The notes beneath the pieces were generated by a model, which made no database searches, was not told the DNA's origin, and saw nothing but the letters and a program-made list of their open reading frames with translations. Positions 35,301 through 44,333 of a stretch of 64,000 bases of DNA are shown here, in pieces. The translations under genes were made by a program, and so were the position numbers. This stretch comes from Prescottella sp. R16 (GTDB taxonomy: Bacteria; Actinomycetota; Actinomycetes; Mycobacteriales; Mycobacteriaceae): the NCBI RefSeq assembly GCF_030656875.1, contig NZ_CP130943.1, positions 1,674,001 through 1,738,000 on the forward strand. Direction: 5' to 3'. Position 1 is the stretch's first letter. Each line of letters begins with the position of its first letter.

Positions 35301-36146
35301 ATGGCTGTTGTGACCATGCGGCAGCTGCTCGACAGCGGCGCACACTTCGGGCACCAGACCCGCCGTTGGAACCCGAAGATGAAGCGGTTCATCCTCACCG
35401 ACCGCAACGGCATCTACATCATCGACCTGCAGCAGACGCTGACGTACATCGACAAGGCGTACGAATTCGTCAAGCAGACCGTCGCCCACGGCGGCACCGT
35501 GCTGTTCGTCGGCACCAAGAAGCAGGCGCAGGAGTCCATCGCCGGCGAGGCCACCCGCGTCGGCATGCCCTACGTCAACCAGCGTTGGCTGGGCGGCATG
35601 CTCACCAACTTCTCGACCGTCCACAAGCGCCTGCAGCGCCTGAAGGAGCTCGAGTCGATGGAGCAGACCGGTGGCTTCGAGGGTCGCACCAAGAAGGAAA
35701 TCCTCATGCTCACGCGTGAGATGACCAAGCTGGATCGCACCCTCGGTGGTATCCGCGACATGGCCAAGGTTCCGTCGGCCATCTGGGTCGTCGACACCAA
35801 CAAGGAGCACATCGCCGTCGGCGAGGCCCGCAAGCTGAACATCCCGGTCATCGCGGTCCTGGACACCAACTGCGACCCCGACCTCGTCGACTACCCGATC
35901 CCGGGCAACGACGACGCGATCCGCAGTGCCGCCCTGCTGACCAAGGTCGTCGCTTCCGCCGTCGCCGAGGGCCTGCAGGCCCGCGCCGGTGCGAGCGCCG
36001 ACAAGGACGCCAAGCCGGAGGCTGCAGCCGGCGAGCCGCTCGCCGAGTGGGAGCAGGAGCTCCTCTCGCAGGCTGCTCCGGCAGCCGAGGGTGCTGCCCC
36101 GGCAGCCGAGGGTGACGCCCCCGCCGCGGACGCCCCGCAGTCCTAG
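35301..36146 (+). CDS. rpsB: 30S ribosomal protein S2
   Basis: Small-subunit protein of 281 aa. The S2 fold is continuous from [20 protein letters not shown] through [49 protein letters not shown] and [20 protein letters not shown] to [20 protein letters not shown]. The last 50 residues are an Ala/Glu/Pro-rich tail (a short AAPAAEG duplication is visible) common in this group. First gene of rpsB-tsf; a hairpin separates the two. Confidence 0.98.
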   Translation: MAVVTMRQLLDSGAHFGHQTRRWNPKMKRFILTDRNGIYIIDLQQTLTYIDKAYEFVKQTVAHGGTVLFVGTKKQAQESIAGEATRVGMPYVNQRWLGGMLTNFSTVHKRLQRLKELESMEQTGGFEGRTKKEILMLTREMTKLDRTLGGIRDMAKVPSAIWVVDTNKEHIAVGEARKLNIPVIAVLDTNCDPDLVDYPIPGNDDAIRSAALLTKVVASAVAEGLQARAGASADKDAKPEAAAGEPLAEWEQELLSQAAPAAEGAAPAAEGDAPAADAPQS

Positions 36147-36152
36147 TCGATG

Positions 36153-36181
36153 CGGCCCCGACCACTTACCGGTCGGGGCCG
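36153..36181 (+). terminator. Hairpin between rpsB and tsf
   Basis: Inverted repeat with 11-bp GC-rich arms (36153-36163 and 36171-36181) and a 7-base loop, followed by TTTCACTCATCTGTTT. It begins 7 bp after rpsB. Since tsf usually depends on the rpsB promoter, it may act as a partial terminator or a 3'-end stabiliser for the rpsB message. Confidence 0.6.
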
Positions 36182-36256
36182 TTTCACTCATCTGTTTCGC
36201 CGGCCCGATGGGATCCGTCGGGCCGGCATCGAAACTCATCCGAGGAGGATCGCCCC

Positions 36257-37081
36257 ATGGCGAACTACACCGCCGCCGATGTCAAGCGGCTCCGTGAGCT
36301 CACCGGCTCCGGCATGATGGACTGCAAGAACGCGCTCACCGAGACCGACGGCGACTTCGACAAGGCTGTCGAGCTGCTGCGCATCAAGGGTGCGAAGGAC
36401 GTCGGCAAGCGTGCCGAGCGCTCCACCGCCGAGGGCCTGGTCATCGCCAAGGACGGCGTCATGATCGAGCTCAACGCCGAGACCGACTTCGTCGCGAAGA
36501 ACGCCGAGTTCCAGGCGCTCGCCGACACCGTCGTCGGTGCCGCCGCCGCCGCGAAGCCGGCCGACCTGGAGGCCCTCAAGGCCCTCGAGGTCGACGGCAA
36601 GACCGTCGACGCGCTGGTGCAGGAGCTCTCCGCCAAGATCGGTGAGAAGCTCGAGCTGCGTCGCGTCGTCTCCCTCGACGGCCCCGTCGCCACCTACCTG
36701 CACAAGCGTGCTTCGGACCTGCCGCCGGCCGTCGGCGTGCTCGTCGAGTACACCGGTGAGGGCGACGCCGCCGCCGAGGCCGCTCGCGCCGTCGGTATGC
36801 AGGTCGCGGCCCTCAAGGCCAAGTACCTGTCCCGTGACGAGGTTCCGGCCGACGTCGTCGAGGCCGAGCGTCGTGTCGCCGAGCAGACGGCGAAGGAAGA
36901 GGGCAAGCCCGAGGCTGCCCTGCCGAAGATCGTCGAAGGCCGTGTCAACGGCTTCTTCAAGGACGTCGTCCTGCTCGAGCAGTCGTCGGTGACCGACTCC
37001 AAGAAGACCGTCAAGGCTCTTCTGGACGACGCCGGTGTGACCGTCACCCGCTTCGCGCGGTTCGAGGTCGGCGCCAGCTAG
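36257..37081 (+). CDS. tsf: Elongation factor Ts
   Basis: Nucleotide exchange factor of 274 aa that recycles EF-Tu-GDP. The N-terminal UBA-like domain is [20 protein letters not shown] with [20 protein letters not shown]; the core contains [13 protein letters not shown] and [15 protein letters not shown], the conserved EF-Tu contact. The coiled-coil/C-terminal part ends [22 protein letters not shown] lies 8 bp upstream of the ATG. The gene follows rpsB after 110 bp and is closed by a strong hairpin. Confidence 0.98.
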   Translation: MANYTAADVKRLRELTGSGMMDCKNALTETDGDFDKAVELLRIKGAKDVGKRAERSTAEGLVIAKDGVMIELNAETDFVAKNAEFQALADTVVGAAAAAKPADLEALKALEVDGKTVDALVQELSAKIGEKLELRRVVSLDGPVATYLHKRASDLPPAVGVLVEYTGEGDAAAEAARAVGMQVAALKAKYLSRDEVPADVVEAERRVAEQTAKEEGKPEAALPKIVEGRVNGFFKDVVLLEQSSVTDSKKTVKALLDDAGVTVTRFARFEVGAS

Positions 37082-37090
37082 TCGCCCCAC

Positions 37091-37131
37091 ATCGGCCCCG
37101 TACGGACCGCTCCGGTCGGTACGGGGCCGAT
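37091..37131 (+). terminator. Terminator after tsf
   Basis: Inverted repeat with 13-bp arms (37091-37103 and 37119-37131) whose 15-base interior contains a second 5-bp stem. It begins 10 bp after the tsf stop and separates rpsB-tsf from the pyrH group. Confidence 0.8.
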
Positions 37132-37263
37132 CTGTGCGGCGGGGCGGGTCCGGCTGGGTCGAACCCGCTCCGATGAGGCAGGATGACGGTGTTCGTTGCC
37201 GAACGCCAGACTTTTTCAGTACCGATCGATCTGCAAGAGCATGCAAGAAACAGAGGGAGAACT

Positions 37264-37992
37264 ATGACCGCACCGGCCGACGAACGTCCAGGATTCCGAC
37301 GAGTACTTCTCAAGCTCGGCGGTGAAATGTTCGGCGGCGGCACGGTCGGTCTGGATCCGGACGTCGTGACGACCGTCGCGCAGCAGATCGCCGAGGTGGT
37401 CCGTTCCGGTGTGCAGGTCGCTGTCGTCATCGGTGGTGGCAATTTCTTCCGCGGTGCCGAACTGCAGCAGCGCGGCCTCGAGCGGGCCCGCTCCGACTAC
37501 ATGGGCATGCTCGGCACTGTCATGAATTCGCTTGCGCTGCAGGACTTCCTGGAGAAGGAAGGGATCGACACGCGCGTGCAGACCGCGATCACGATGGGGC
37601 AGGTCGCCGAGCCGTACCTGCCGCTGCGGGCCCGCCGCCACCTCGAGAAGGGCCGCGTCGTCATCTTCGGCGCCGGCATGGGCATGCCCTACTTCTCCAC
37701 CGACACCACCGCCGCGCAGCGCGCCCTCGAGATCGGTGCCGAGGTGGTCCTCATGGCGAAGGCCGTCGACGGCGTCTACAGCGCCGACCCGCGGATCGAC
37801 CCGGACGCCACCATGTTCACCCAGATCACCCACCGTGAGGTGATCGAGAAGGGGCTCAAGGTCGCGGACGCCACCGCGTTCAGTCTCTGCATGGACAACC
37901 GGATGCCGATGATGGTGTTCAACCTGCTCACCGAGGGCAATATCGCCCGGGCGGTGTCCGGTGAGAAGATCGGAACACTGGTCAAGTCGTGA
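37264..37992 (+). CDS. pyrH: Uridylate kinase
   Basis: UMP kinase of 242 aa, amino-acid-kinase fold, hexameric, forming UDP from UMP and ATP. Visible are [14 protein letters not shown] (phosphate loop Lys), [37 protein letters not shown], the substrate segment [20 protein letters not shown], and [15 protein letters not shown] with [17 protein letters not shown] lies just upstream of the ATG at 37264. It starts the pyrH-frr-cdsA-methyltransferase group; frr follows after 48 bp. Confidence 0.97.
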   Translation: MTAPADERPGFRRVLLKLGGEMFGGGTVGLDPDVVTTVAQQIAEVVRSGVQVAVVIGGGNFFRGAELQQRGLERARSDYMGMLGTVMNSLALQDFLEKEGIDTRVQTAITMGQVAEPYLPLRARRHLEKGRVVIFGAGMGMPYFSTDTTAAQRALEIGAEVVLMAKAVDGVYSADPRIDPDATMFTQITHREVIEKGLKVADATAFSLCMDNRMPMMVFNLLTEGNIARAVSGEKIGTLVKS

Positions 37993-38040
37993 TGTCGTGC
38001 ATCACGATCGAGATGGACAACGAGTTGGAGGAGAACAGCC

Positions 38041-38598
38041 GTGATCGATGAAGCCCTCTTCGAGGCCGAAGAGAAGATGGAGAAGGCCATCACGGTTGCG
38101 AAGGACGACCTCTCCTCCATCCGCACCGGACGCGCGAACCCGGCCATGTTCAACCGGGTCGGCATCGAGTACTACGGGGCGTTCACGCCCATCACACAGC
38201 TCGCGAGCATCAACGTGCCCGAGGCGCGTCTCGTCGTCATCAAGCCGTACGAGGCGTCGCAGCTCGGCCCGATCGAGAACGCGATCCGCAACTCGGACCT
38301 GGGTGTCAACCCCACCAACGACGGTGCCCTGATCCGGGTGTCGATCCCGCAGCTCACCGAGGAACGCCGCCGCGACTACGTCAAGCAGGCGAAGACCAAG
38401 GGCGAGGACGCCAAGGTCGCCATCCGCAACGTGCGCCGCAAGACGATGGACGAGCTGTCCCGGATCCAGAAGGACGGCGAGGCCGGCGAGGACGAGGTCG
38501 GCCGGGCCGAGAAGGAACTCGACAAGACCACGTCGCGCTACGTCGCCCAGATCGACGACCTCGTGAAGCGCAAGGAAGCCGAATTGATGGAGGTGTAG
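38041..38598 (+). CDS. frr: Ribosome recycling factor
   Basis: Protein of 185 aa that with EF-G splits post-termination ribosomes. Standard [40 protein letters not shown], then [19 protein letters not shown] and the late helices [14 protein letters not shown] and [20 protein letters not shown] start at 38041 with GGAGGA 9 bp upstream. The stop TAG overlaps the GTG of cdsA (TAGTG). Confidence 0.98.
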   Translation: MIDEALFEAEEKMEKAITVAKDDLSSIRTGRANPAMFNRVGIEYYGAFTPITQLASINVPEARLVVIKPYEASQLGPIENAIRNSDLGVNPTNDGALIRVSIPQLTEERRRDYVKQAKTKGEDAKVAIRNVRRKTMDELSRIQKDGEAGEDEVGRAEKELDKTTSRYVAQIDDLVKRKEAELMEV

Positions 38599-39470
38599 TG
38601 GTGGGGAAAGCTGACGGCGCATCTGTCGCGTCGCCGGACCCGGCCGCTGCACCGTCCAAGGCCGGACGCAACCTTCCCGCCGCTATCGCCGTCGGCGGCG
38701 GCCTCGGTGCAGGATTGATCGTGATCCTGCTCTTCGCCCCCCTGGTGTTGATCGGGGTGGTCGCCGTCGCGATGGCGATCGCGACGTGGGAGGTCACCAA
38801 GCGTCTGCGTGAGGCCGACATCAGCGTCCCGCTGATCCCGCTGCTGCTCGGGGGGCAGGCCGTCATCTGGTTGAGCTGGCCGTACGGCCCGCCGGGGGCA
38901 TTGGGGGCGTTCGCGGGAACGGCCCTGGTGACGATGGTGTGGCGGCTGTTCGATCGCGGGCTCAAGGCCACCCCACGAAACTTTCTCCGCGACACCGCGA
39001 TCGCGGTGTTCGTGGCTGCCTGGATCCCACTGTTCGCGTCGTTCGCGACGCTGATGGTGCTGCAGGACGACGGCGCCGGCCGGGTGTTCTGCCTCCTGAT
39101 CGTCGTCGTGTGTTCGGACGTCGGCGGCTACGCGGCCGGCGTGTTCTTCGGTAAACATCCGATGGTCCCGGCGATCAGTCCCAAGAAGTCCTGGGAGGGT
39201 TTCGCCGGATCGCTGGTGTTCTGCGTGATCGGTGGCGTTCTCAGCGTCACGTTCATCCTGGACGCGAACCCGCTCGTCGGCGCGCTGCTCGGTGTGGCGT
39301 TGGTGTTCACCGCGACCCTGGGCGACCTCATCGAGTCCCAGGTCAAGCGGGAGCTGGGCATCAAGGACATGGGCACGTTGCTGCCCGGTCACGGCGGCAT
39401 CATGGACCGTCTCGATTCGATCCTGCCCTCGGCGTTCGTCACCTGGCTCGTCCTGACCGTCCTGGTGTGA
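38598..39470 (+). CDS. cdsA: Phosphatidate cytidylyltransferase
   Basis: Integral membrane enzyme of 290 aa making CDP-diacylglycerol from phosphatidate and CTP, the branch point to phosphatidylinositol, cardiolipin and phosphatidylethanolamine. Eight or so hydrophobic segments are visible. The C-terminal CDP-alcohol signature reads SPKKSWEGFAGSLVFC ... LGDLIESQVKRELGIKDMG followed by PGHGGIMDRLDSI, with the metal-binding Asp residues intact. Two consecutive GTG codons (38598 and 38601) can serve as start; the first overlaps the frr stop. The TGA overlaps the GTG of the methyltransferase gene. Confidence 0.96.
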   Translation: MVGKADGASVASPDPAAAPSKAGRNLPAAIAVGGGLGAGLIVILLFAPLVLIGVVAVAMAIATWEVTKRLREADISVPLIPLLLGGQAVIWLSWPYGPPGALGAFAGTALVTMVWRLFDRGLKATPRNFLRDTAIAVFVAAWIPLFASFATLMVLQDDGAGRVFCLLIVVVCSDVGGYAAGVFFGKHPMVPAISPKKSWEGFAGSLVFCVIGGVLSVTFILDANPLVGALLGVALVFTATLGDLIESQVKRELGIKDMGTLLPGHGGIMDRLDSILPSAFVTWLVLTVLV

Positions 39471-40198
39471 GCCGCTTCGACCGCAGTGTTCGGGCTCGGG
39501 GACCGATCCCGAGCCCGAACATCTGGCACTGGCCGCACCTCTACGAGGTGGAGAACCGCGCACAGGACGTCGACGGTGTCGTCTTCGGCACCCTCTCCGA
39601 GGTCGCGGACTGGCGGGGCCGAGACGTCCTCGACGTGGGCTGCGGTGCCGGATTCCATCTGCCGCGGTTCGCGGCCGCCGCCCGCTCGGTGACCGGGGTG
39701 GAGCCGCACCCGCCGCTCGTCGCAGCGGCCCGGGAGCGGGTGGCCGGGCTCGCGTCGGTCACCGTCCTGCCCGGATCCGCAGAGGCCCTACCGCTTCCCG
39801 ATGCCTGTGTCGACGTCGTGCATGCGCGTACCGCCTACTTCTTCGGCCCCGGCTGCGGGCCGGGCATCGTCGAGGCGATGCGGGTGCTGCGTCCCGGGGG
39901 AGTGCTCGCGATCGTCGACCTCGATGCCACCGTCGCCCCGTACGGGGCGTGGATGCGCGCGGACCTGCCCCACTACGATCCGGCTGCGGTCGAGGCGTTC
40001 TTCGACGCCCAGGGGTTCACACTGCGCCGGGTACGCACCCGCTGGCAGTTCGAGGACCGGGCCACGCTGCGCGCCGTCCTCGGAATCGAGTTCAGCGAGC
40101 GGATCGCGCAGCGAGCGTTCACCGAAACCCCCGGAGTGAGCCTCGACGTCGGCTACCGCATCCACACCCGTGTCGCGCCGACCGGTCTCGTGCTCTGA
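39467..40198 (+). CDS. Class I SAM-dependent methyltransferase
   Basis: Methyltransferase of 243 aa. SAM motif I is VLDVGCGAGFHLPRFA (about residues 54-69), followed by TGVEPHPPLVAAARER, a motif II-like acidic region around CVDVVHARTAYFFG, and EAMRVLRPGGVLAIVDLD (post-II). Such proteins resemble UbiE/MenG-like small-molecule methyltransferases; the substrate is not evident. GTG start overlaps the cdsA stop (GTGA), so it is part of the frr-cdsA chain. The neighbouring gene on the other strand converges with a 12-bp gap. Confidence 0.85.
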   Translation: MSRFDRSVRARGPIPSPNIWHWPHLYEVENRAQDVDGVVFGTLSEVADWRGRDVLDVGCGAGFHLPRFAAAARSVTGVEPHPPLVAAARERVAGLASVTVLPGSAEALPLPDACVDVVHARTAYFFGPGCGPGIVEAMRVLRPGGVLAIVDLDATVAPYGAWMRADLPHYDPAAVEAFFDAQGFTLRRVRTRWQFEDRATLRAVLGIEFSERIAQRAFTETPGVSLDVGYRIHTRVAPTGLVL

Positions 40199-40210
40199 CG
40201 CGTCGCGTCG

Positions 40211-41056
40211 CTACCGGTCGAGCCCGAACAGCTCCGCGAGGTGCGTGATCTTCTTCGCCCTCGCGAGCCGCGGCATATCGCTGCCGTCGCGGACCCGTTC
40301 CCCGTCCGGCCCGAGATCGGCGATCACGTCCTGCGCCCACGCGACGTCGTGAGGGCTGGGGCTCAGCGCCCGGTTGATCACGGCGGCCTGATCGGCGCGC
40401 AGGCACAGTTTTCCGGTCAGGCCGAGGGAGACGGTGGCCGTGCAGTCCCGCTGCAGGATCGTCTCGTTCGTCGACAGCGTCGGCCCGTCGATGGGGCCGC
40501 CGGGCAGTCGCGCGGCACGGCTCGCGATCACCAGCCGCGACCGGGGATACGACATCGCGGTCGGGTCGTCGCTCATCCCGGTGTCGCGGCGGAAGTCGCC
40601 GCTGCCGAATGCGAGCCGGAACGTGCCGTGGGCGCGGGCGATGTCGGGTGCGGCTTCGAGTCCGACCGCCGATTCGACGAGCGCGATGATCGGGGTGTCG
40701 TCCGGTAGCCGCTCGGCGGTGGATTCGATCTGGTTGCCGCTCTCCGTCTTCGCCAGCATCACCCCGGACAACCCCGGAAGGTCGCGGATCGCGGCGAGAT
40801 CGTCGGCCCAGTGCGCCGTCGTCGCATCGTTGATCCGCACCCACGCTTCGTGCCCGCCGCCGAGCCGGTCCACGACGTGTCGTCGCGCCGTCGGCTTGTC
40901 CGCGACGGCGACGGCGTCCTCGAGGTCGAGGATGATCGCGTCGACCTCGCCGGGCCGGACGAAAGTGTCCGGTTTCGACGCGGCGGTCAGCATCCACGTA
41001 CGGGCGACGTCGGCACGGACGCCGGATCGGGTCGGCCGGGAGGCATCGGTCGTCAC
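40211..41056 (-). CDS. HpcH/HpaI aldolase / CitE-like lyase
   Basis: TIM-barrel enzyme of 281 aa in the citrate-lyase beta / malyl-CoA lyase group. Metal and substrate residues lie in AIILDLEDAVAVADKPTARR, VMLAKTESGNQIES and IIALVESAVGLEAA; the late region SPRLSRLVI-like SYPRSRLVIASRAA binds the CoA or acid. Actinobacterial members such as Rv2498c act on (R)-citramalyl-CoA or similar. I chose the GTG at 41056 because GGAAGG precedes it; a further ATG at 41101 has no such site. No citrate lyase alpha or gamma is near, so classical citrate lyase activity is unlikely. Confidence 0.87.
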   Translation of the reverse strand: MTTDASRPTRSGVRADVARTWMLTAASKPDTFVRPGEVDAIILDLEDAVAVADKPTARRHVVDRLGGGHEAWVRINDATTAHWADDLAAIRDLPGLSGVMLAKTESGNQIESTAERLPDDTPIIALVESAVGLEAAPDIARAHGTFRLAFGSGDFRRDTGMSDDPTAMSYPRSRLVIASRAARLPGGPIDGPTLSTNETILQRDCTATVSLGLTGKLCLRADQAAVINRALSPSPHDVAWAQDVIADLGPDGERVRDGSDMPRLARAKKITHLAELFGLDR

Positions 41057-41131
41057 GGGGCAGTTCCTTCCGGGGGACGCGTACTCGTGTCGTGGTCCCA
41101 TCGTGCTCCGCTCGGCCGGACGCGGCCACCG

Positions 41132-41500
41132 CTACCGCGCAGGCCGGCTGCCCGCACGTTTCGCGACGCGGCGGATCTGGAAGATCCGCACCCCACCCGC
41201 GAGGGCCATGATGACGGCGCCGGCGATCGCCGCCAGCAGCAGGCTGATGCCGGCCGGGAGCGTGAACTCCCACACGAACAACTCGAAGGTCACCGAATCC
41301 AGGTTCTGCAGGATGAAGACCAGGAGCAGGACCGCGACTACGATGCCGACGACGAGCCCCACCCACGTCGAGGCGGCGCGAGTGCGGGGGATGACGCCGG
41401 TGTCGTGGACGTCCGGGGCCGGGGTGTCGTGCCGGGGGACGGTGGGACGGGCACCGGTGTCGTCGACCGGGCCGGGCTCGTCCTGCGGGGTGGAAGACAT
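41132..41500 (-). CDS. LapA-like (DUF1049) small membrane protein
   Basis: Protein of 122 aa: a polar, Pro/Thr-rich N-terminal half, then two hydrophobic segments (TWVGLVVGIVVAVLLLVFIL and PAGISLLLAAIAGAVIMALA) joined by QNLDSVTFELFVWEF, the classic LapA/DUF1049 pattern. The tail RIFQIRRVAKRAGS is basic. Originally named for lipopolysaccharide assembly, but organisms like this lack LPS, so the function here is unknown. Divergent from rlmN with a 79-bp gap. Confidence 0.85.
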   Translation of the reverse strand: MSSTPQDEPGPVDDTGARPTVPRHDTPAPDVHDTGVIPRTRAASTWVGLVVGIVVAVLLLVFILQNLDSVTFELFVWEFTLPAGISLLLAAIAGAVIMALAGGVRIFQIRRVAKRAGSRPAR

Positions 41501-41579
41501 GTGTCGATCATCACCCACCCTATGGCGTTGCGCACGTGTATCGATACGCGGACGGAGGTGATGGGAGAATGGCGGCACT

Positions 41580-42689
41580 ATGTCTGTCTCCCTGCCTCTC
41601 GTCTTCACCGCGCCGCGCCGCGGAATGCCGCCGCGACATCTCGCCGACCTCGACGCCGACGAGCGCAAGGAGGCCGTGAAGGAACTGGGTCTGCCGGGAT
41701 TCCGTGCCGACCAGCTGGCCCGCCAGTACTACGGCCGGCTCGAGGCCGACCCGGACAAGATGACCGACCTGCCGGCTGCGATGCGCGAGAAGGTCGGCTC
41801 CGCGTTGTTCCCGCAACTGCTCGACGTCGTCAAGCACGTCGCATGCGACGCCGGCCAGACCCGCAAGACGCTGTGGAAGGCCCACGACGGCACTCTGCTC
41901 GAGAGCGTCCTCATGCGCTATCCGGACCGCGCGACGCTGTGCATCTCGAGTCAGGCCGGCTGCGGTATGGCGTGCCCGTTCTGCGCGACCGGTCAGGCCG
42001 GGCTCACCCGCAACCTGTCGACCGCCGAGATCGTCGACCAGGTGCGGGCCGCGGCCGCAGCCCTGCGCGACGGGGAGGTCGAAGGGGGAGAGGGCCGCCT
42101 GTCGAACATCGTGTTCATGGGCATGGGTGAGCCGCTCGCCAACTACAAGCGGGTCGTCGCCGCGGTCCGCCGGATCACGTCCCCGGCCCCGAACGGTCTC
42201 GGCATCTCGCAGCGCTCCGTCACCGTCTCGACCGTCGGTCTCGCCCCGGCGATCCGCAAACTCGCCGACGAGGACCTGTCGGTGCGCCTCGCGGTGTCGC
42301 TGCACACCCCCGACGACGAACTGCGCGACACCCTCGTCCCGGTCAACAACCGCTGGCCGGTCGCCGAGGTCCTCGACGCGGCCCGCTACTACGCCGACAA
42401 GTCCGGCCGACGGGTGTCGATCGAGTACGCGCTGATCCGTGACGTCAACGATCAGCCGTGGCGCGCCGACATGCTCGGCAAGAAACTGCACAAGGCCCTC
42501 GGCCCGCTCGTGCACGTCAACCTCATCCCGCTCAACCCGACACCGGGCAGCAAGTGGGATGCCAGCCCCAAGCCGGTCGAACGCGAATTCGTCCGCCGTG
42601 TGCAGGCACAGGGCGTGTCGTGCACCGTCCGCGACACCCGCGGCCAGGAGATCGCCGCGGCATGCGGTCAGCTCGCGGCGGAGAACTGA
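41580..42689 (+). CDS. rlmN: 23S rRNA (adenine2503-C2)-methyltransferase RlmN
   Basis: Radical-SAM enzyme of 369 aa that makes 2-methyladenosine at A2503 of 23S rRNA and at A37 of some tRNAs. The cluster motif CxxxCxxC is CGMACPFC (Cys128, Cys132, Cys135) within [19 protein letters not shown]. The N-terminal HhH-like domain is residues 15-80. [16 protein letters not shown] is the SAM-binding GEP-like motif and the methyl-carrying cysteine is near the end in [13 protein letters not shown]. It follows the cdsA region as in M. tuberculosis (Rv2880c), and is closed by a 24-bp palindromic hairpin. Confidence 0.97.
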   Translation: MSVSLPLVFTAPRRGMPPRHLADLDADERKEAVKELGLPGFRADQLARQYYGRLEADPDKMTDLPAAMREKVGSALFPQLLDVVKHVACDAGQTRKTLWKAHDGTLLESVLMRYPDRATLCISSQAGCGMACPFCATGQAGLTRNLSTAEIVDQVRAAAAALRDGEVEGGEGRLSNIVFMGMGEPLANYKRVVAAVRRITSPAPNGLGISQRSVTVSTVGLAPAIRKLADEDLSVRLAVSLHTPDDELRDTLVPVNNRWPVAEVLDAARYYADKSGRRVSIEYALIRDVNDQPWRADMLGKKLHKALGPLVHVNLIPLNPTPGSKWDASPKPVEREFVRRVQAQGVSCTVRDTRGQEIAAACGQLAAEN

Positions 42690-42700
42690 TCCCGGTCCCG

Positions 42701-42749
42701 CTCACGTCGAAGGCCCCGCACCGAATCGGTGCGGGGCCTTCGACGTGAG
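42701..42749. terminator. Bidirectional hairpin terminator between rlmN and DUF2631 gene
   Basis: Perfect 24-bp inverted repeat (42701-42724 and 42726-42749) with a 1-base centre. It begins 11 bp after rlmN and ends 17 bp before the stop of the converging DUF2631 gene, so it can end both transcripts. Confidence 0.88.
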
Positions 42750-42766
42750 TACCGGTGTCCGGTGAA

Positions 42767-43036
42767 CTACCGGGGCTTGCGGCGCAGAACGATGTCGCGC
42801 ACGAGGATGAACACGATCGCGCCGGCGAAGCCGAGCAGGAACAGGTCCTCGACCTTGCCTTCGTGGTTGCCGATGAACATCAGCAGCAGGAACGCCGCGA
42901 AGAACCAGCCTGCGAAACGGAACAGACGCGGAGCCTCACCGCTCCAACCCCATGCGGCCGAGGGCACCTCGGCGGTGTCGACGTGCGCGGCGACGACCGG
43001 GTCGTTGGAAGTGGGGTCCAGCTGGGTACCGGCCAC
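42767..43036 (-). CDS. DUF2631 family membrane protein
   Basis: Protein of 89 aa with two hydrophobic segments ([16 protein letters not shown] and [16 protein letters not shown]) separated by a short charged loop NHEGKVED, and a basic end [10 protein letters not shown]. It matches the actinobacterial DUF2631 family found near dxr (Rv2876-like). I chose the GTG at 43036 since AGGAGG lies 9 bp upstream. Function unknown. It is divergent from dxr, leaving a 138-bp promoter region. Confidence 0.85.
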   Translation of the reverse strand: MAGTQLDPTSNDPVVAAHVDTAEVPSAAWGWSGEAPRLFRFAGWFFAAFLLLMFIGNHEGKVEDLFLLGFAGAIVFILVRDIVLRRKPR

Positions 43037-43174
43037 GGCACGATCCTCCTGATCTTGCGAAAGCAGTTTCCCGCATATCGTGGCATACGACCCGGCGTCG
43101 TAGCGACCGGGGTCCGCCCGGGTGTCGGTCGGTCCTGTCAGTTTCCTCTCAGCAGCATCAGGAACAATGGTCGG

Positions 43175-44326
43175 GTGCCTGAACCCACACGCATCCTCCT
43201 GCTCGGCAGCACCGGCTCCATCGGTACCCAGGCCCTCGAGGTCGTCGCCGCCAACCCCGACAAGTTCGAGGTGGTCGGTCTCGCGGCCGGTGGCGGGAAC
43301 ATCGACCTGTTGGCACGTCAGATCCGGGAGACCGGGGTGACGCGGGTCGCGGTCGCCGACTCCGCCGCAGCGGCGCGCCTCGACCTTCCCGGGGTGCTGT
43401 CCGGTCCGGACGCGGTCACCGAGCTGGTGCGTTCCACCCCGGCGGACGTCGTCCTCAATGCGCTCGTCGGGTCGCTCGGCCTGGCGCCCACGCTCGCCGC
43501 GCTCGAGTCGGGTGCGCGGCTCGCGCTCGCCAACAAGGAATCCCTCGTCGCCGGCGGACCGTTGGTGACGGCGGCCGCGGCACCCGGCCAGATCGTGCCC
43601 GTCGACTCGGAGCATTCGGCGCTCGCCCAGTGTCTGCGCGGTGGCCGGGCCGACGAGGTGGCGCGGCTGGTGCTCACCGCGTCCGGCGGCCCGTTCCGCG
43701 GCTGGACCGCCGCCGCGCTCGAAGACGTCACCCCCGAGCAGGCCGGCGCGCATCCGACGTGGTCGATGGGCCCGATGAACACCCTCAACTCGGCGTCGCT
43801 CGTCAACAAGGGGCTCGAGCTGATCGAGACGCATCTGCTGTTCGGCATCGACTACGACCGCATCGACGTCACCGTGCATCCGCAGTCGATCGTGCACTCG
43901 ATGGTCACGTTCGTCGACGGCTCGACGCTGGCGCAGGCCAGCCCACCGGACATGAAACTGCCGATCGCGCTGGCGTTGGGCTGGCCGGACCGGGTCCCCG
44001 GCGCTGCGGCGGCCTGCGACTTCTCGGCCGCGTCCACCTGGACGTTCGAACCGGTCGACAACGTCGTGTTCCCCGCGATCGACCTGGCCCGGCAGGCCGG
44101 GAAGGCCGGCGGCTGCACGACCGCCGTCTACAACGCAGCCAACGAGGTCGCCGCCGAGGCGTTCCTCGCCGGGGCGCTGAGCTTCCCGTCGATCGTCCGC
44201 ACCGTCGAGAAGGTCCTCGCCGCCGGCGGCGAATGGTCGGCACCGCCCGCTACCGTGGACGACGTACTCGCGGCCGACGGGTGGGCCCGCGCGCGGGCGC
44301 GTGATCTGGTGAAGCAGGAGGGCTAG
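43175..44326 (+). CDS. dxr: 1-deoxy-D-xylulose 5-phosphate reductoisomerase
   Basis: Second enzyme of the MEP isoprenoid pathway, 383 aa, converting DXP to 2-C-methyl-D-erythritol 4-phosphate with NADPH; target of fosmidomycin. Features: NADPH motif [30 protein letters not shown], the metal and substrate sites [25 protein letters not shown], and [20 protein letters not shown]. The GTG at 43175 gives the family start [11 protein letters not shown]. Seven bases separate its stop from the rip1 start, and ispG of the same pathway follows, as in Rv2870c-Rv2868c. Confidence 0.97.
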   Translation: MPEPTRILLLGSTGSIGTQALEVVAANPDKFEVVGLAAGGGNIDLLARQIRETGVTRVAVADSAAAARLDLPGVLSGPDAVTELVRSTPADVVLNALVGSLGLAPTLAALESGARLALANKESLVAGGPLVTAAAAPGQIVPVDSEHSALAQCLRGGRADEVARLVLTASGGPFRGWTAAALEDVTPEQAGAHPTWSMGPMNTLNSASLVNKGLELIETHLLFGIDYDRIDVTVHPQSIVHSMVTFVDGSTLAQASPPDMKLPIALALGWPDRVPGAAAACDFSAASTWTFEPVDNVVFPAIDLARQAGKAGGCTTAVYNAANEVAAEAFLAGALSFPSIVRTVEKVLAAGGEWSAPPATVDDVLAADGWARARARDLVKQEG

Positions 44327-44333
44327 AGCAACC

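Noticed and set aside
40211..41056. Citrate lyase beta subunit of a fermentative citrate lyase
   Set aside because: No citDFG-type partners are adjacent; CitE-like lyases in actinobacteria usually act alone on CoA esters.
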